NCBI GenBank assembly: GCA_038363925.1
Contig: JAQQWL010000016.1
Location: forward strand, 62,001-126,000
Reading direction: 5' to 3'
DNA length: 64,000 nt
Source: Apiospora phragmitis
Taxonomy: Eukaryota > Ascomycota > Sordariomycetes > Amphisphaeriales > Apiosporaceae
The notes under the pieces are model-generated. The model was not told the origin of the DNA. It saw nothing but the letters and a program-made list of their open reading frames with translations, and did no database searches. Of this stretch, positions 47,292 through 59,600 are shown in pieces. A program made the translations under genes and the position numbers. The first letter of the stretch is position 1, and every line of letters begins with the position of its first letter.

Positions 47292-50200
47292 GGTTCTTAA
47301 GCTTTTTGGAATGTTCTGATGACTGAGGGTTGTAATACACGATCTGATCCACCTATCGGTCGTACACGGGCAATACTGGGCAACTGAAGGGGTGCTAGGA
47401 CGGTAGCTCGTGGAGTCTCTAATCGTGGGCCTGGGCCGAGGATATAAGAAGGCTAAGGAGGGTAGGCCGGGTGGAGCCGCAGGAGGATGCTGGGCGCATG
47501 CCACTGGCTGCCAGTAGTTGCTGACGGTGATTGGGCCCTGGGTCACGACTATTTCTCGGAGGCGCGGGCCCTGCACGGTCGGGAGTCGATGCATCTGTTG
47601 TCGTTCTGGAGAGGCTAGGCACAGCGTGTACATACTTGGTCAATGACATCGTTCCCCCTTGGAACGAAAACTATGTAGCAGCCATCCGTGGAGTTCTGGG
47701 CAGCCTGGAGGAGTTGCCGTCCCGAAACGACCCTTACCCCAACCTGGCCGGGGCGTGATGGAGTCCAGCTCATTAACATTGATTGGTCCCGGGGCGCAAG
47801 AGTATTACTTGGGAATGTGGCGTGACAAGATATTAGCCAGGCATTGCCAGTGTCCCATTGGAGCGAAGCCCTGTCCCACCTCTTCCCGAATCGCTGCCAC
47901 AATCAGAAACTTGGGGTAGCCCACGCGACAGCGCCTGCATGGGCCCCCCTCACGGGTCATTCACGTTGTAAGTCACGGAAAAATCATATTGCTGTCGGGT
48001 GTTGCTGCCAAGAAATCTTCGTGAAACAAACAAGAGCTTGAGATCGAAAGCCTCTGTCTGCATCTCTCCTGTGATGTAGGTAGGCACCGTTTTGCCATTT
48101 ACCATCTACCGAAAAGCCTATGAGACCTGATCAATGCATAGCTCTTCCGTTTACCCAAGACTCCTTTAACCCTTCCGTGTTGTTTTCTTCCCGTACAGGG
48201 TTTAGGCTAGGTCACACCCGAACTAACCAGTGGAAAGCCCCGCGATTACGTTGTATGTGGTAACAGATAGGAGGAAGGAGGCTGATGGAGGGGCGAAGAT
48301 GTAGGTACATACGTGGACTGTGGGAATCCATGTCATCATGTCGAATATTGGCAGAAGAGAGGGAGACATCAATCACGGACCCCGGCAATCAGCCATAAGC
48401 GCTGGCCCGAAGGAACTGTAGCTAAGTCGAAGAGTCCCACCCATCGGGAAGTTGCGCGCATGAGCTTTCCAAAAGTGAGCAGAAGTCGGAGGCAGCATTG
48501 ATCAATTAATTAGAATCGATGATTGGGAGGTAAAGTGCATCATCATGGATACTGGCAGAAGCTGGAGTCGGATACCCCGATAACCCATCTTCGAACCCCC
48601 TAGCACCTAGCCTGCCTCACCGGGGTCCCCAGCTACGGGTGCCTGGGTGTTACCTAACTCAAGTGCTGGATGAGGCTCTCAATCGCCATGCAGCTGGCCT
48701 GCAGGTCTGACACAAGCCGTTCAACATTACACACATTCGTGTTCACTCTCTTCAATGTTCTACATTACATGTCCAGTAGACCATGCATGTATCATCAATT
48801 GACCGTGTACGTCTGCTCTACCCATTTCCACCTTCAAATTGTCATCTCCATCTCGTAACCCGTCTTCCTACGTGATATGTAACGACTAGGTACCTTACGT
48901 ACGGTATTTGTCGAGTGCCTCGAATGAGTACCAGCCAAGCCACACTCGGCAAACAAGAAACCAATCAAATGAAAGCCTGCGACCGGAGGCTTGGGGGGCA
49001 TTGGGGGCGTCACCTCCACGTTTTCCAACCGCCCTTATCAGCTCCGCAGCCGCGCTCCCTTTGCCGAACCCAGTCCCGCGCCCTTGGATCTAGATTCGGG
49101 CTCCCCCCTCCAGATTCTTCCCCAGCTGGGGAGGGCTATTATTGAATCATCCAACATCCCGACATTCTCCGAAATATCGCGGGGCACCTTCATACACCCC
49201 TTGGATTGATAGATCAGAAGCTAGTACCCTTGCCGTAAATTGCAAATTGACTACCTGAAAGGCTATCCCGCATAATGGAGATGGTAGTTTATGGGGGTAT
49301 GCGCCAGCATGGAATCACATAGCCGTCTGAATTTGCATGTCGGCCTTTAGCGCAATTCATCGGCTTTGGCTCATTTCTGGTTTTCCTACCCAGTCAGCTC
49401 GTCTTTGGCCAGTTTACGTAAGTGTAGGGCAAGTTATTGCTGCACTTACTTGTAGGTCAACGCCGACAGTGGACAAGAAGCGACGAGAACTTGCCATCGT
49501 GACGTCCCGGCTGGCCACAAGTAGCCAAGGGGGGCGAGACTTGGTCGGGCATGTTACCATGGAATGGCATTGGAAAGTTTGCCAATCATGCGGCATGTGA
49601 TGCCTGTATGTTCTCGGGACTTATCCGAGAAGGGGAGTGACGTAAAGCCAGTCACAAAACCCGGCAATTCGTATCACCATGTATTTCCTAAAAAGCTTGA
49701 CAATTTTGTTGGTATCGGAGCCACTACTATGGAGTATTGATACTGGGCTTTGGAGTATGTAAACTCTGCGGGAGCCGGTGGGTGGGGCCCCTTTCGACCG
49801 GGTCTAGTTGTTGTTACCAGGCTGCCAGGGAGGCATTGGGATTTGGGCGGCATCAAACACGGCCAGTTTGTACAGCAAGACAGGTGTTGGTTGACAGACC
49901 TCACGCCCAACGGGCCAGTGAGTCTTCTAATAGATACAACTTTCATCTACAAAGACATTAGCTACTGCTGGTCAATAATCAATCACTGCCATTTCTAGTC
50001 GAGATTTCTTATCCTCGTCGTGCCCTTTCCATGGATCTCTCAACTTCTGCAGACCATGATCTTCACATGCCGCAGTGGAAGATCAGGCAATACTTGGCAT
50101 TATGCCCCATTATTTATGCAGCCCTGTTTAGCAGGTAGGCGATCGTTGGGTTTTTGGAACATTCAAGTTTCACCATTTGGTGCTGTCTGTTGCCTAGCTC

Positions 50201-50562
50201 CTATTTTTCCCGGCTTGCCCAAATCGCATTGAAGAAGCGGAACATGTCGGGATTATAGTCTATTCTTGATCACGGGCAAACGGCTACCCCCTTTCCGGCA
50301 CCAAATGGCCCAGACCCCTTTACCCGATGCAAGTACGACATTCCGAATCGTCGCCGTAGTTCAGGATCACCAAATACTTTTTGTGTTCTTCATCAAGATA
50401 CGTTGGTTTGTCTGGCTTTCTGCGATCATCGCCATACGCATCCCTCTCTGCAGAGAGTCGTGGACTTTCTCTAGGCGACTCGTAACTTAACGGGACTCAG
50501 TATTTCCTCGTCCCTTCTTCTCTTCGGCCATCAAGTTGAGAACAACCCTCAATTGGCCTCAT
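47292..50562. other. 3.3-kb intergenic region, nothing recognised
   Basis: Upstream region of PEP carboxykinase (left part) and 3' flank of SUP35 (right end). Frames are short and without domains. Composition is ordinary. Long upstream regions are common for carbon-regulated genes, but no regulatory architecture beyond the two CCGGGG motifs could be supported. Confidence 0.6.
47748..47794. promoter_or_regulatory. Paired CreA-type motifs upstream of PEP carboxykinase
   Basis: CCGGGG occurs at 47748-47753 and again at 47789-47794, matching the SYGGRG core of the fungal carbon-catabolite repressor CreA/Mig1. PEP carboxykinase is glucose-repressed in fungi, and functional CreA sites often come in pairs. 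The motif is short and CCGGGG is not rare, so this is suggestive only. Confidence 0.25.
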
Positions 50563-52812
50563 TTAAGCAGAATCGTTGCTAATAAGCTTGGTGATCTTGC
50601 CAATGGCAATTGTTTGCCCCTGACACGAGTTAGCACCTTGCGTAGAGGTGAATGATTAATGTTATCTCTTACCTGGTCTCTCAGGGTGAACCGACCCATT
50701 TGCGGATAGTCCTCGAACCGTTCAATACAGACGGACCCCGCACCGCCTGTGATCTGCATCCGTGCGATGATGCTATCGCCCTTCTTGGCGTGCGTGGGAG
50801 GTGCTTTGCTCTTTCGGCCAGTACCCTTCTGAAGCTTGTGCAGTAGATCAGCAAATGTGACTTCTTCGATGGCCGAGTGCACATGCAGCACGCAGTTGAA
50901 ACCGGCACTGAGGATACTCTTCAGCTCTAGGATCTTGATCTGAGCCTCGAACGTGGACACATTATGAACCAGACGCTTCTGCGAGCAAAGAACAAACCCT
51001 GGCAGAATATCTTCTTCCTCAATGCCTCGGAGGCGCACGCGGACTTGATCACCGGCTTGCGCGATGCCGATCTCCTCTTCCTGCTCACCATACACAGCGG
51101 CGATCTCGACTTTGTCCTTGTTCGGCATCATGATGAGGCTCATGCCTTTCTTGATAACACCGGCCTCCACCTTGCCTTCAATCATGGTGCCCATGTCTCG
51201 GTATTTCCCGCTGACTGCCATCATGAAGGGGGCATTGAGCTTGCGCTCAAGTGCCGTCATGTTATCAAGATACTCCAGCAGAGACGGACCATCGTACCAT
51301 GGGCACTTGTCTTTGGGTACGCGGTCCTTGATACCCTGGGTCTGTTGCGCAGCGATGGGCATGAAGAAGACATCGGTCTTTAGGTTGTAGCCAGTTCCCT
51401 TCAAGAATTGTGCGAGCTTGGTAGTGCACTCCTTGTATCTGTCGTGAGACCAGTCGACGGTCGGGTCATCCATCTTGTTAATAGCAACGATGAGTTTGTT
51501 GACACCCTGGGTCTTGGCAAGCATAGCATGCTCACGGGTCTGGCCACCCTTTTCGAAACCGGTCTCGTACTCACCCTTGCGGGCGGAAATGACGAGAATA
51601 CCGACATCAGCCTGAGAGGCTCCACCAATCATGTTGGGCACATACGTCTTGTGGCCAGGTGCGTCCAAGATACTGTACCGACGCTTTTCGGTCTCGAAGA
51701 AGCCACGGCCAACCTCGACGGTCTTGCCCTTGCTTCGCTCCTCTTTAGTGAGATCCAGAGCCCAGGACAAGTACCACGTCTCTCGGCCCAAGTCCTTTGC
51801 CTCGCGCTTGTACTTGTCCATAGTTCGCTCGTCCACCATACCAGTCACGTAAAGAATAGAGCCACCGAGAGTAGACTTGCCAGCATCAACGTGTCCAATG
51901 AAAATGATGTTGACGTGCTCCTTGCCGTAGATTTCCTTTAGCGTATCCTCATCAACGTCCGCCACCTGCTCGGCAGCGACAGCGTCTGCATCTCTCTTGG
52001 CTTGGGCTTTGGCGGCTCTGCTTGGACTAGAACGACCAGGGGAAGGAGTCGGAGAAGTTTTCCCACTATCTTGGGTTGACTCGCCAGTCTTTTCCAGGGC
52101 CTTTGCAGCGGTGACCTTGGAGCCCGCCTCGGCAGCATCCTTCTTCTCCTCTTCCTTTTTGGGCTCGTCCTTGGACGCCGCTGGAGCCCCGATCGACAAC
52201 ACCTTGACTGGCGCTGCAGCCTTGGGCTTGGGGGGGTCGCCACCTATGCTGAGCACTTTAGTGCCCCCAACCTTCTCAGCGACCGGCTTCGGCTCGTTGG
52301 ATGCTGGGGCAGCTGCCGGAGCTGCAGGTTTCTTAGCGGCATTAGCCGGGGATTTGGGCTGTTGTTGCGGTTGTTGGCCTTGGTAGGGCATCTGATTCTG
52401 CTGGAACTGAGGAGGGTACTGTTGGCCTGTCGTTGTTCTGTCAGTACACGGCACACAAAAGACGCTACCTGCCAAAACACGTACCGTAGCCGGCTTGTTG
52501 GCCTCCATAGACCTGGCCATAACCTTGGCCGTATTTGGGGTAGCCTTGACCTCCGTATTGTTGGAATTGTCCTTGGCCACCATAGTACTGGTTCTGGTAT
52601 TGAGGGTAGCCACCGTAGGCCTGGCCGGGCTGGAAGGACGTAGCACCAGGCTGAAAGGTGGAGGCTCCCGGTTGGAAAGAGGAAGCGGCCGGGTGGAAGC
52701 TGCCTTGGCCTTGTTGAGGCTGGTTGTTCAGGTTCATCTGCTGTTGTGCTTGGCGCGCGAGGTTCTCGTCCTGCGCCGCGGGGTCATCTTCCCATGAGTT
52801 GAGGTCGGACAT
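50563..52812 (-). CDS. SUP35: Translation termination factor eRF3 (SUP35)
   Basis: GTPase that works with eRF1 at stop codons and contacts poly(A)-binding protein. Exons 52812-52485, 52426-50673 and 50619-50563 give 712 aa in one frame. Residues 1-137 are Gln/Gly/Tyr/Asn-rich and prion-like: MSDLNSWEDDP, then repeats SSFQPGAS, STFQPGAT, TSFQPGQA, then tracts such as YPQYQNQYYGGQGQFQQYGG. A Lys/Ala/Pro/Glu-rich middle domain follows, with KVLSIG present twice. The EF-1alpha-like core has G1 GHVDAGKST, switch II DAPGHKTYV, G4 NKMDD, G5 region and C-terminal domains ending TIAIGKITKLISNDSA. Both introns are short; the first splits the prion-like region, the second lies before the last 18 codons. 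No frame breaks. Comparable in length to yeast Sup35 (685 aa). Confidence 0.96.
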
Positions 52813-54126
52813 GGTTGCGACAGAGTTTCGCTTCTCACAGCACTGGAGTTGAGGTGGCCGGCGAGAAGTAGGCGGAATGAAAATGCCTGGCGAAAGTAGT
52901 GAAACAGCTGAGGAATGGACTAGTCGTCGACAGTCTCGAGTCTTTGCAGTCAAAAAATTGTGCGACTGGACAGGAAAGCAACGAAAGTCTGACCTGGCGA
53001 GTTGTGAATGCGGGGCAAAATTGGACAGAATCTGGGCCGGGAAGTGGCCGCTTTTGACCTCAATTAATTACGCAGGAGGTAACTCGCTCGAGCTGCGTGT
53101 GTGTGACGAGACCAGCTGGGCGAAGTTGACAAAGACTATTTGAAGTTCTAGACAAAAGAGGTATATTAGATTAGGCAAGTATCAGTCTCAGAGAACCATC
53201 GATATCTATTGTATTTAAATTTGAAGAGAATGCTTTCCTTCTATCAATCGTTCTACCGATGACTCCCTCCCGTCATTGCAGCCTGGTCTGTCTCCCCAAA
53301 CAGCCCAAATCCAATTGACAAGCACAGAAAAAGTTACCATGGCGGGGTCTGCCCCTGCACGTTAGGCATTCGTGTATAAGCAGTGTCTTGCACGGTATAT
53401 GCCGTTTGTGCGCCGGCTCGGGCTGGCTTCCTCAGCCCTGCGGCCTGTTCCCTTTAGGCAATCAGACGATTTATTCGTTCGAGTTGATTGGCTTGGATGG
53501 GCACTAAATCTTACACACTGTGCTTGGTTATATGCTGCAATAGGTTCCGTTCAGGTCAGGTAGTGTCCAGTCAGTAGCATTTGAACCTCCCAGTGCCTTG
53601 GTGCATGTGCTTGAAAGATCAACTCTACTTGGAAACCCATCCAATGCTGCCCAAAGGACTTCCTTTGTAGCCTTGTAGATGCCAGCGCATGTACCTACAT
53701 ACTCACAATACTGCACTCCGGGCTGAGCGCTGAGCGGGTTGAGCCCAAAGGTCCCTGCATCCCTGCACACTGACATGTACGGTCAACAAGGTCAAAAAAA
53801 AAAGCATTGTTGTTGCCATTGCTTTGGATAGTGGTGGGGCCCATGCCTGGGAGAGCCCTATGGTGAGTGAGCAGGCTTCTTGTGACGAGAATGACAACAG
53901 CAACAGCTCCGGCGATGAAGGAAGAGCAAGGTCGTTGGCTTGACCGCGATACTATGGGGCCTCCGTGATTGATTATTCTCGTCAAGATCACTTTTTTCTT
54001 CCGAGTTGTCGCCCGTCCAAGTCAGCACTTCTATTCACAGCCATCCACATCCACATTCACACCCACACTCACAAACACACAACGACATGGTTACTGAGAA
54101 CTGCTAGTCCAACCACAGTCCTTAGT
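52813..54126. other. Divergent intergenic region, mostly without recognised genes
   Basis: Between the divergent SUP35 and Yrb30-like genes. The left part is the SUP35 5' leader and promoter. The only coding hint is a short Cys-containing frame at 53528-53776 (minus), listed separately. CA-rich repeats (about 54048-54085) lie just before the Yrb30-like start. Confidence 0.55.
53528..53776 (-). CDS. Possible small secreted cysteine-containing protein (weak)
   Basis: A minus-strand frame of about 80 codons has an effector-like composition: CRDAGTFGLNPLSAQPG, VQYCEYVGTCAGIY, LSSTCTKALGG and NGTYCSI at the end, i.e. spaced Cys pairs and two N-glycosylation sequons. Just upstream, in a different frame, is a signal-peptide-like MLFFLTLLTVHVS preceded by a T10 tract (plus-strand A10, 53794-53803). 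The two cannot be joined without an indel or an unseen intron, and stop codons block simple slippage at the T tract. It may be a broken or misassembled secreted-protein gene, or chance. No family recognised. Confidence 0.25.
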   Translation of the reverse strand: MSVCRDAGTFGLNPLSAQPGVQYCEYVGTCAGIYKATKEVLWAALDGFPSRVDLSSTCTKALGGSNATDWTLPDLNGTYCSI

Positions 54127-56176
54127 ATGGATGCGTTCCTTGCCAAAGTATCACACCATGCTACCAGCTACGCCATCCGGTCATGCCTTGCCTTGTCCTC
54201 GACTTTCATAATCCAACAAGGCTCCAGACTTTTGAAGGTCGGTCGGTACCTGGCACCCCTGCATTGGCCCGAGGCCCCAGTACATAACTAATTCTTGCCA
54301 AAGTCGGTCGAGGATGATCCGCAACTCAAGGTCGAATTGGCCCTGCTGCAACGGCGCTTGGCCAGGAAGATTGAAGTAAGTCACAGTAGCTCTTTGATTA
54401 CCTGTAAGAACTGGTCCGTATTGATGCGTCAATCCGCAGCTTGTATCACCAATCTTGGAGTCCATAGAGTTCCGCTACACGCGAGGCAATGCCGCCCTGG
54501 AGGCTGTGGTCCATACTTCAAGGGAGCTCCGCGAAGATATCGATGCTCTAGGCAAGAAGCTGGCGGACGCCGCCCTTCCCGGGGAGGAGACAGCGCAAGC
54601 AGGCTACGCCACGTCGGCCAAGCAACGCCACGCCGACATGGTTTCCATCCTCAGTCAGATGAAGTACCTAATTGTCAGTATCGACGATGCTATCCCTCTC
54701 ATCAACCTATGGGTCTCTGCCATTGGAGGGATCCAGACGCAGCAGTCCGCTTTCAGCCCTGCCCGGCTGCTCCAAGCGAGCATGCTTCTCAACGTCGGCG
54801 ATACTCAATACGTCCTCAACCCGGGCCGGCCCATGCAAATAGGCCCGGACTTCACGCTTTCTCTATACATGTTATTCCGCGGCCACGCCTCGCCGCAAGA
54901 AGGCGAGCCATATGGCCTTGAAGAAGGCCAGCGCAAACCCACATGGCAGGAGGTTGTTCACAAAGCCCGCGTACGACTTTATCGATCACCACCTGCTGGG
55001 CAATATGCGGGCGAGGTAACACCTGGCTATGCATACTCTTACCAACTACAGATCGTGGAAGATTTGGACGATGGACGTGTCCACACATTGGAAAATGGCA
55101 ATATAGAACCAGCATCGTATGATGGCGTCTGCCTAGCGGGTATAAGGGAGACGATCCCTGTCGGCCAAATATCGAGAATGTTCTATGCAGACGTGGGGAG
55201 GATACTCAACATTACTAACGATGATGGAGCATCCAGCAACCCAGTTCTTCTGTTGAAGAGGGATCTTCAGCAGGCAACCCCACAGACAGAACCCAGCCCG
55301 CCGAGCAACGATGAAAGCCGCGTTTTAGACTCGATAGAGGGAGCTGAGCATGTAGCTCCTGATTCCGAGGAGGAGCTTGACCCACAGGATATCATAGATC
55401 GCCAAATTCGCGAGGAGAGCCAAGTTGGGAAAAGCACCGAAGAGGAAAGCCCATCGATACAGCCTACGAAAACATCAAAAATCGAGAGCGCATCCAAAGC
55501 CCAGTGGACAATCCCTCTTAACCTGGACCCTGAGTGGATGGCGCTCGAGGTCTTCGAGCTGGACCAAGATGACTCGTCAACAGCCGACGATGAATCATCT
55601 ACCCAAGCCGCACCCGAGCATCCACATTTGCAGCGTGTCTCTCGCACCTCGATTGATGGCAACCTGATCAACCAGCTTCACCGCATGAGCATTGCCTCCT
55701 CCTCTTCGCTTCCGGCATCTCGACCGACCTCTTCTCATGCGCAACAGCCCCAGGCCGATCCGGCTACGTCGTCGCAGCAGTCATTATCCCATTATCATGG
55801 GCATCCGCCACCGCCATCCCAATCCACCGAAATCGAGGCTCTTCCTTCTACACCACGTCAGAATCGTCTGAATCATCACCACTACCACCAACAGACACAG
55901 CTCAGTCCAACTACCATAGAGCGGTCTCCCTTCGGAGCTATCCGAACGTCGCTGTCGTTGCTGGAGATGCTGCTGCGACTTACGAGTCTTCAGGAGTTCG
56001 AGCAGACGACGCACCTGGCCATCCCAGACCACGTGCTCAAGTTCTATCTCGACGAGTCGGCTTCGGAGAGCGGTCTCCATGGTAAAGAGCGATGGGCCGC
56101 CCGGGCTGAAGCCGCGAGAAAGATGGGGTTCGACCCGTACACGGATTCGCCAGGTAGCGAGGGGGAAGGTGTATAA
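54127..56176 (+). CDS. RanGTP-binding protein, Yrb30-like
   Basis: Three exons, 54127-54237, 54304-54375 and 54440-56176, all phase 0, give 639 aa. The N-terminus MDAFLAKVSHHATSYAIRS and GSRLLK, then LVSPILESIEFRYTRGNAAL and LREDIDALGKKLAD, match the fungal Ran-binding family whose yeast member Yrb30 binds Gsp1-GTP and inhibits RanGAP-stimulated hydrolysis. The central domain continues QMKYLIVSIDDAIPLINLWV and INTTLSL-like LSLYMLFRGHAS. From about residue 330 the protein is acidic, then Ser/His/Gln/Pro-rich and disordered. A final helical segment (LSLLEMLLRLTSLQEFEQ; IPDHVLKFYLDE) ends GFDPYTDSPGSEGEGV. Likely role is in nucleocytoplasmic transport. Assignment rests on pattern memory, so the yeast gene symbol is not transferred. 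Confidence 0.7.
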
Positions 56177-56698
56177 TGTTAGGAACACCTACCACACGCC
56201 TCACTAGAGAAAAGATGAGAGACGACGGAGCTTGTTGGCGCTGGCGCATATATTCTGGCTGGTATGCGGTGGTGCTTGGGAAACCATACAGCTTGTCCTC
56301 TAAAAGGGGTAGATAGGCCTTGCTACCGAATCGCAAGAGAATCACAGACATAGCAGGCACGAGTTAACACTAATATCATGAGACTATGGATAATGAACAC
56401 TAAATTCCACCCTTAAGAATAAAGTCTTCTTTCATCATATAACTACACGAGACCAACTGATACCGGTCGTAGCCCTGAAAGGCTGCCCAGTATCAACCAA
56501 TTATATAGCCCAGTCATTGATGGTAACACTATGCCCTTTGCCCGAGACGGGCGTATCATCCTTCTCGTAAAATTCGTCCCAAGCGTAACTTCTACTTTCT
56601 CATCAAGTGTATGCCAAACCCTTATAGCCAACCACGCAACGCCGTGTACGCCACCCACTCGTCTAACTAACAGCCTTAGGGAAGCAATAGAAATCCTC
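56177..56698. other. Convergent intergenic region, nothing recognised
   Basis: 3' flanks of the Yrb30-like gene (plus) and the SNF2 gene (minus). No coding homology. Confidence 0.6.
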
Positions 56699-59600
56699 CT
56701 ACCACCGTCGTCCATAGACCGAATTCTCCTGAAGCCCCGACTTACTAGACTTCTGCCTCGCTATGGGATCACTCCGAAGGCTACTGACGAAACCCAAATC
56801 GTCCGAGACGACGCGACTATTTAGGTCCTCATAGGGCGTGATCTCCCGTTGTCCCCGGCCACCACCGCTGCTACCGCCAGGACGGAACAGCTCCATCATC
56901 TCCTTCACGCCCAGCTTGAGTGCCTCCTTGCGCATGCCGCCCTCGATGGCCTGTTCGGCGAGAAGTCGCTTCTTGTTCTGCAGCTCCAGAATGCGCTCCT
57001 CGACCGTATTCTCCACGGTAATTTTGTAGACCACGACGTCTACTTTCTGGGTGAGACGATGCACACGGTCGATGGCCTGCTCCTCTACGAAGGGATTCCA
57101 GAACGGCTCGAGTATGACCACGCGTGAGGCAGCCGTCAAGTTCAGGCCAAGGGCACCGCAGCGTAAAGAGCACAGCAAGACACGCGTCTTAGGATCGCTG
57201 CGAAGGGAGTCGAGCGCCGCCTCACGCGCATCGTTCTTCATCGAGCCGTCGTATCGGACGTATCGAATGCCATCCTTGCGGAAGAAGCGCTCGACGATGT
57301 CCAGCATCGAGGTGAATTGGCTGAAGACGATGAACTTGTGGTCCTCAATTTCATTGTGCAGAATGGACAGGAGCTGTCGTATCTTGGCGGATGCAAGAAC
57401 TGTCGGGGTTTTCTCCTTGTTGCGGAATACCTTGTAGGATTGCTCTTCATCCGAGTCGGATTCTAGGTCTGATGCAGAAACACCGTCTTCCGAATCAGTC
57501 CCCGACTCCGAGTCTGCCTCGTCATCCTGAGACTTGTCGGACTCCGTCCTGGCGAGATGGCGGCTTTCGCCTTCTTGGCACCAGCTCGAGACTGATGGAT
57601 CTCGGAGAGGGACGGGAGATCGTCATCTGAATCCGAATCCTCAACGTCTTGCTGCAACTGCCCTGGTCTCAGGCTATCGTCTTTGACGATGAAGCTGTTC
57701 AACTGGCTGCCTTGCTCGTCCGACTCATCGTCCGAGTCCTGGGAATTGATCGTCTCTCCTTCGCCTTCCGCATTTTCATCATCTGTACCACCAGCTTTCC
57801 CGAGTCTCAACGAGCCTTGCTCATCTCCCGAGACTATCCAGCTGCCATCGGCCTCTTCGTCATCGCTGTCAACAATGGCGCGCCGGTTCCGCTGCTTGCG
57901 CTGGGGTTTCTTCACTGCCTCGGTCTTCATACTCTCTTTACCGGCCTTCTTCAGCTTCGACTTGGGTTTCTTCATTTTCTTCTGCGGGCCTACCATGGAA
58001 GCGTCCTCTTCGTGCTTGTTGAAGTATTCAAGGTCCTCGAAACAGGATTTGCACTGGTCTTTGCCACTGACGCGGTTGTCCTTATTGAGTGCCCAGCCGC
58101 AAATATCGCAGTATTTTGCCTCGACGGACATACCGCCAAGCAGAGCTGCTAGGTCATCCACATCCCCATCGTCCTTCTTAACCTTAGCGTCGGTACTCAA
58201 CGCATCCTTGTCCTTTTCGAGCTTGCCCTCCACCAGCTTAGGGTGGTTGCAGACTTGGCGTAATCGCAAGAGCAGAACCAATGCATTTGCATAATTGACC
58301 TTGCCCTGGGATTTCATCATGCTCTCGAGGCTCTTGTCGGTGCGCTGTTCAAGTCGTTCGTAGAAGCGCCTCTCCGCCGGTGAAAATGTAGCCTCCACCT
58401 GTGTGACTTTCCGTTCTGTAATCTTGAAGCCCGAAGTGGCGGATTTCTCGCCGGTACCGTCATCTCCCTCTTTCTTCTCTCCGGTATCGAGTGCCCCGGG
58501 CAGCTTGAGGATATCCTTTGTGCGGCGCTTCATGAAGCATCGGAGGATACTATGCAACCGACGAATAGCCACCTCTCCTTTGCCGTTCTTCATGGGCTGC
58601 TCGATGTGTTCTTTCCATTCTCGGAGATCATCATAGGGCTTGATACGAAGGAACTTGACCAGGCTTTGCAGCTCATCCAGATTGTTCTGCATGGGGGTTC
58701 CACTGAGGCACCATCTGTATACGCTGCGCAGCTCATAACACGCTTTGGTGGACTTGGCGTTACGGTTTTTGATCGTGTGGGCTTCATCGAGGATGACACG
58801 GTACCAATGTAAGCCAAAACAGCCAGCCTTTAGCGAATTGCTCGAGTGTCCGTGTTCGGACACAAGGATCTGGTAGGTGGTGATGACAACATCGTAGCGG
58901 CGCAGGTCCTCAAATCGCTTGGTACGTTGGGGTCCATGATGTACCAGAACCTTCAGTTTATGAGAGTCGACAACCATGTTCTTTAGCTCGGCCTCCCATT
59001 GCCGGATCAGAGCAAGCGGTGCCACAACAAGCGTGGTCGTATCAACACCAACGAGCTTGGTAGCGTCATCTGGTTTGGGGTTCGAAAGAATCAAAGCAAT
59101 GGACTGCAGTGTCTTGCCCAAACCCATATCATCGGCCAGAATGCCACCCTTGGGAACCTTGCCTTTCTTCACAGGGCCCAGTTCACGGCCTTTCATCCAC
59201 TCGACACCTTCAATCTGATGTGGGAGAAGCCTGACCTTGAGACCAGCAACTTGAGATCGGTCTACGCCATCGTCAGGCACTTTTTCCTCGTCATCTTCAA
59301 CCGATCCTTCGATCAGGGCCTTTAGGTCTGCGGCAGCCTTTTTGGGATCCAGGTATTCAGAATAGATTCCAGGCTGACTGTATATCGACATCGGGCCCCT
59401 GTCGTTAATGGAGATGGGGTTAGTAGCCGATCCTTCCGGTCCGGGGACAGATGTAAACATTGGCTGCGGAGCCTGCTTCCTGTCTTTGGCGGTGTCCTGC
59501 AACGGGCCATTAATGCGGTGCGGGCGGTGATGTTCTGGTCGATTTTGGGTTGAATGAACAGGTTGGCGTATTTGTCTTCGATACTCTTCCCGTAGGCGCT

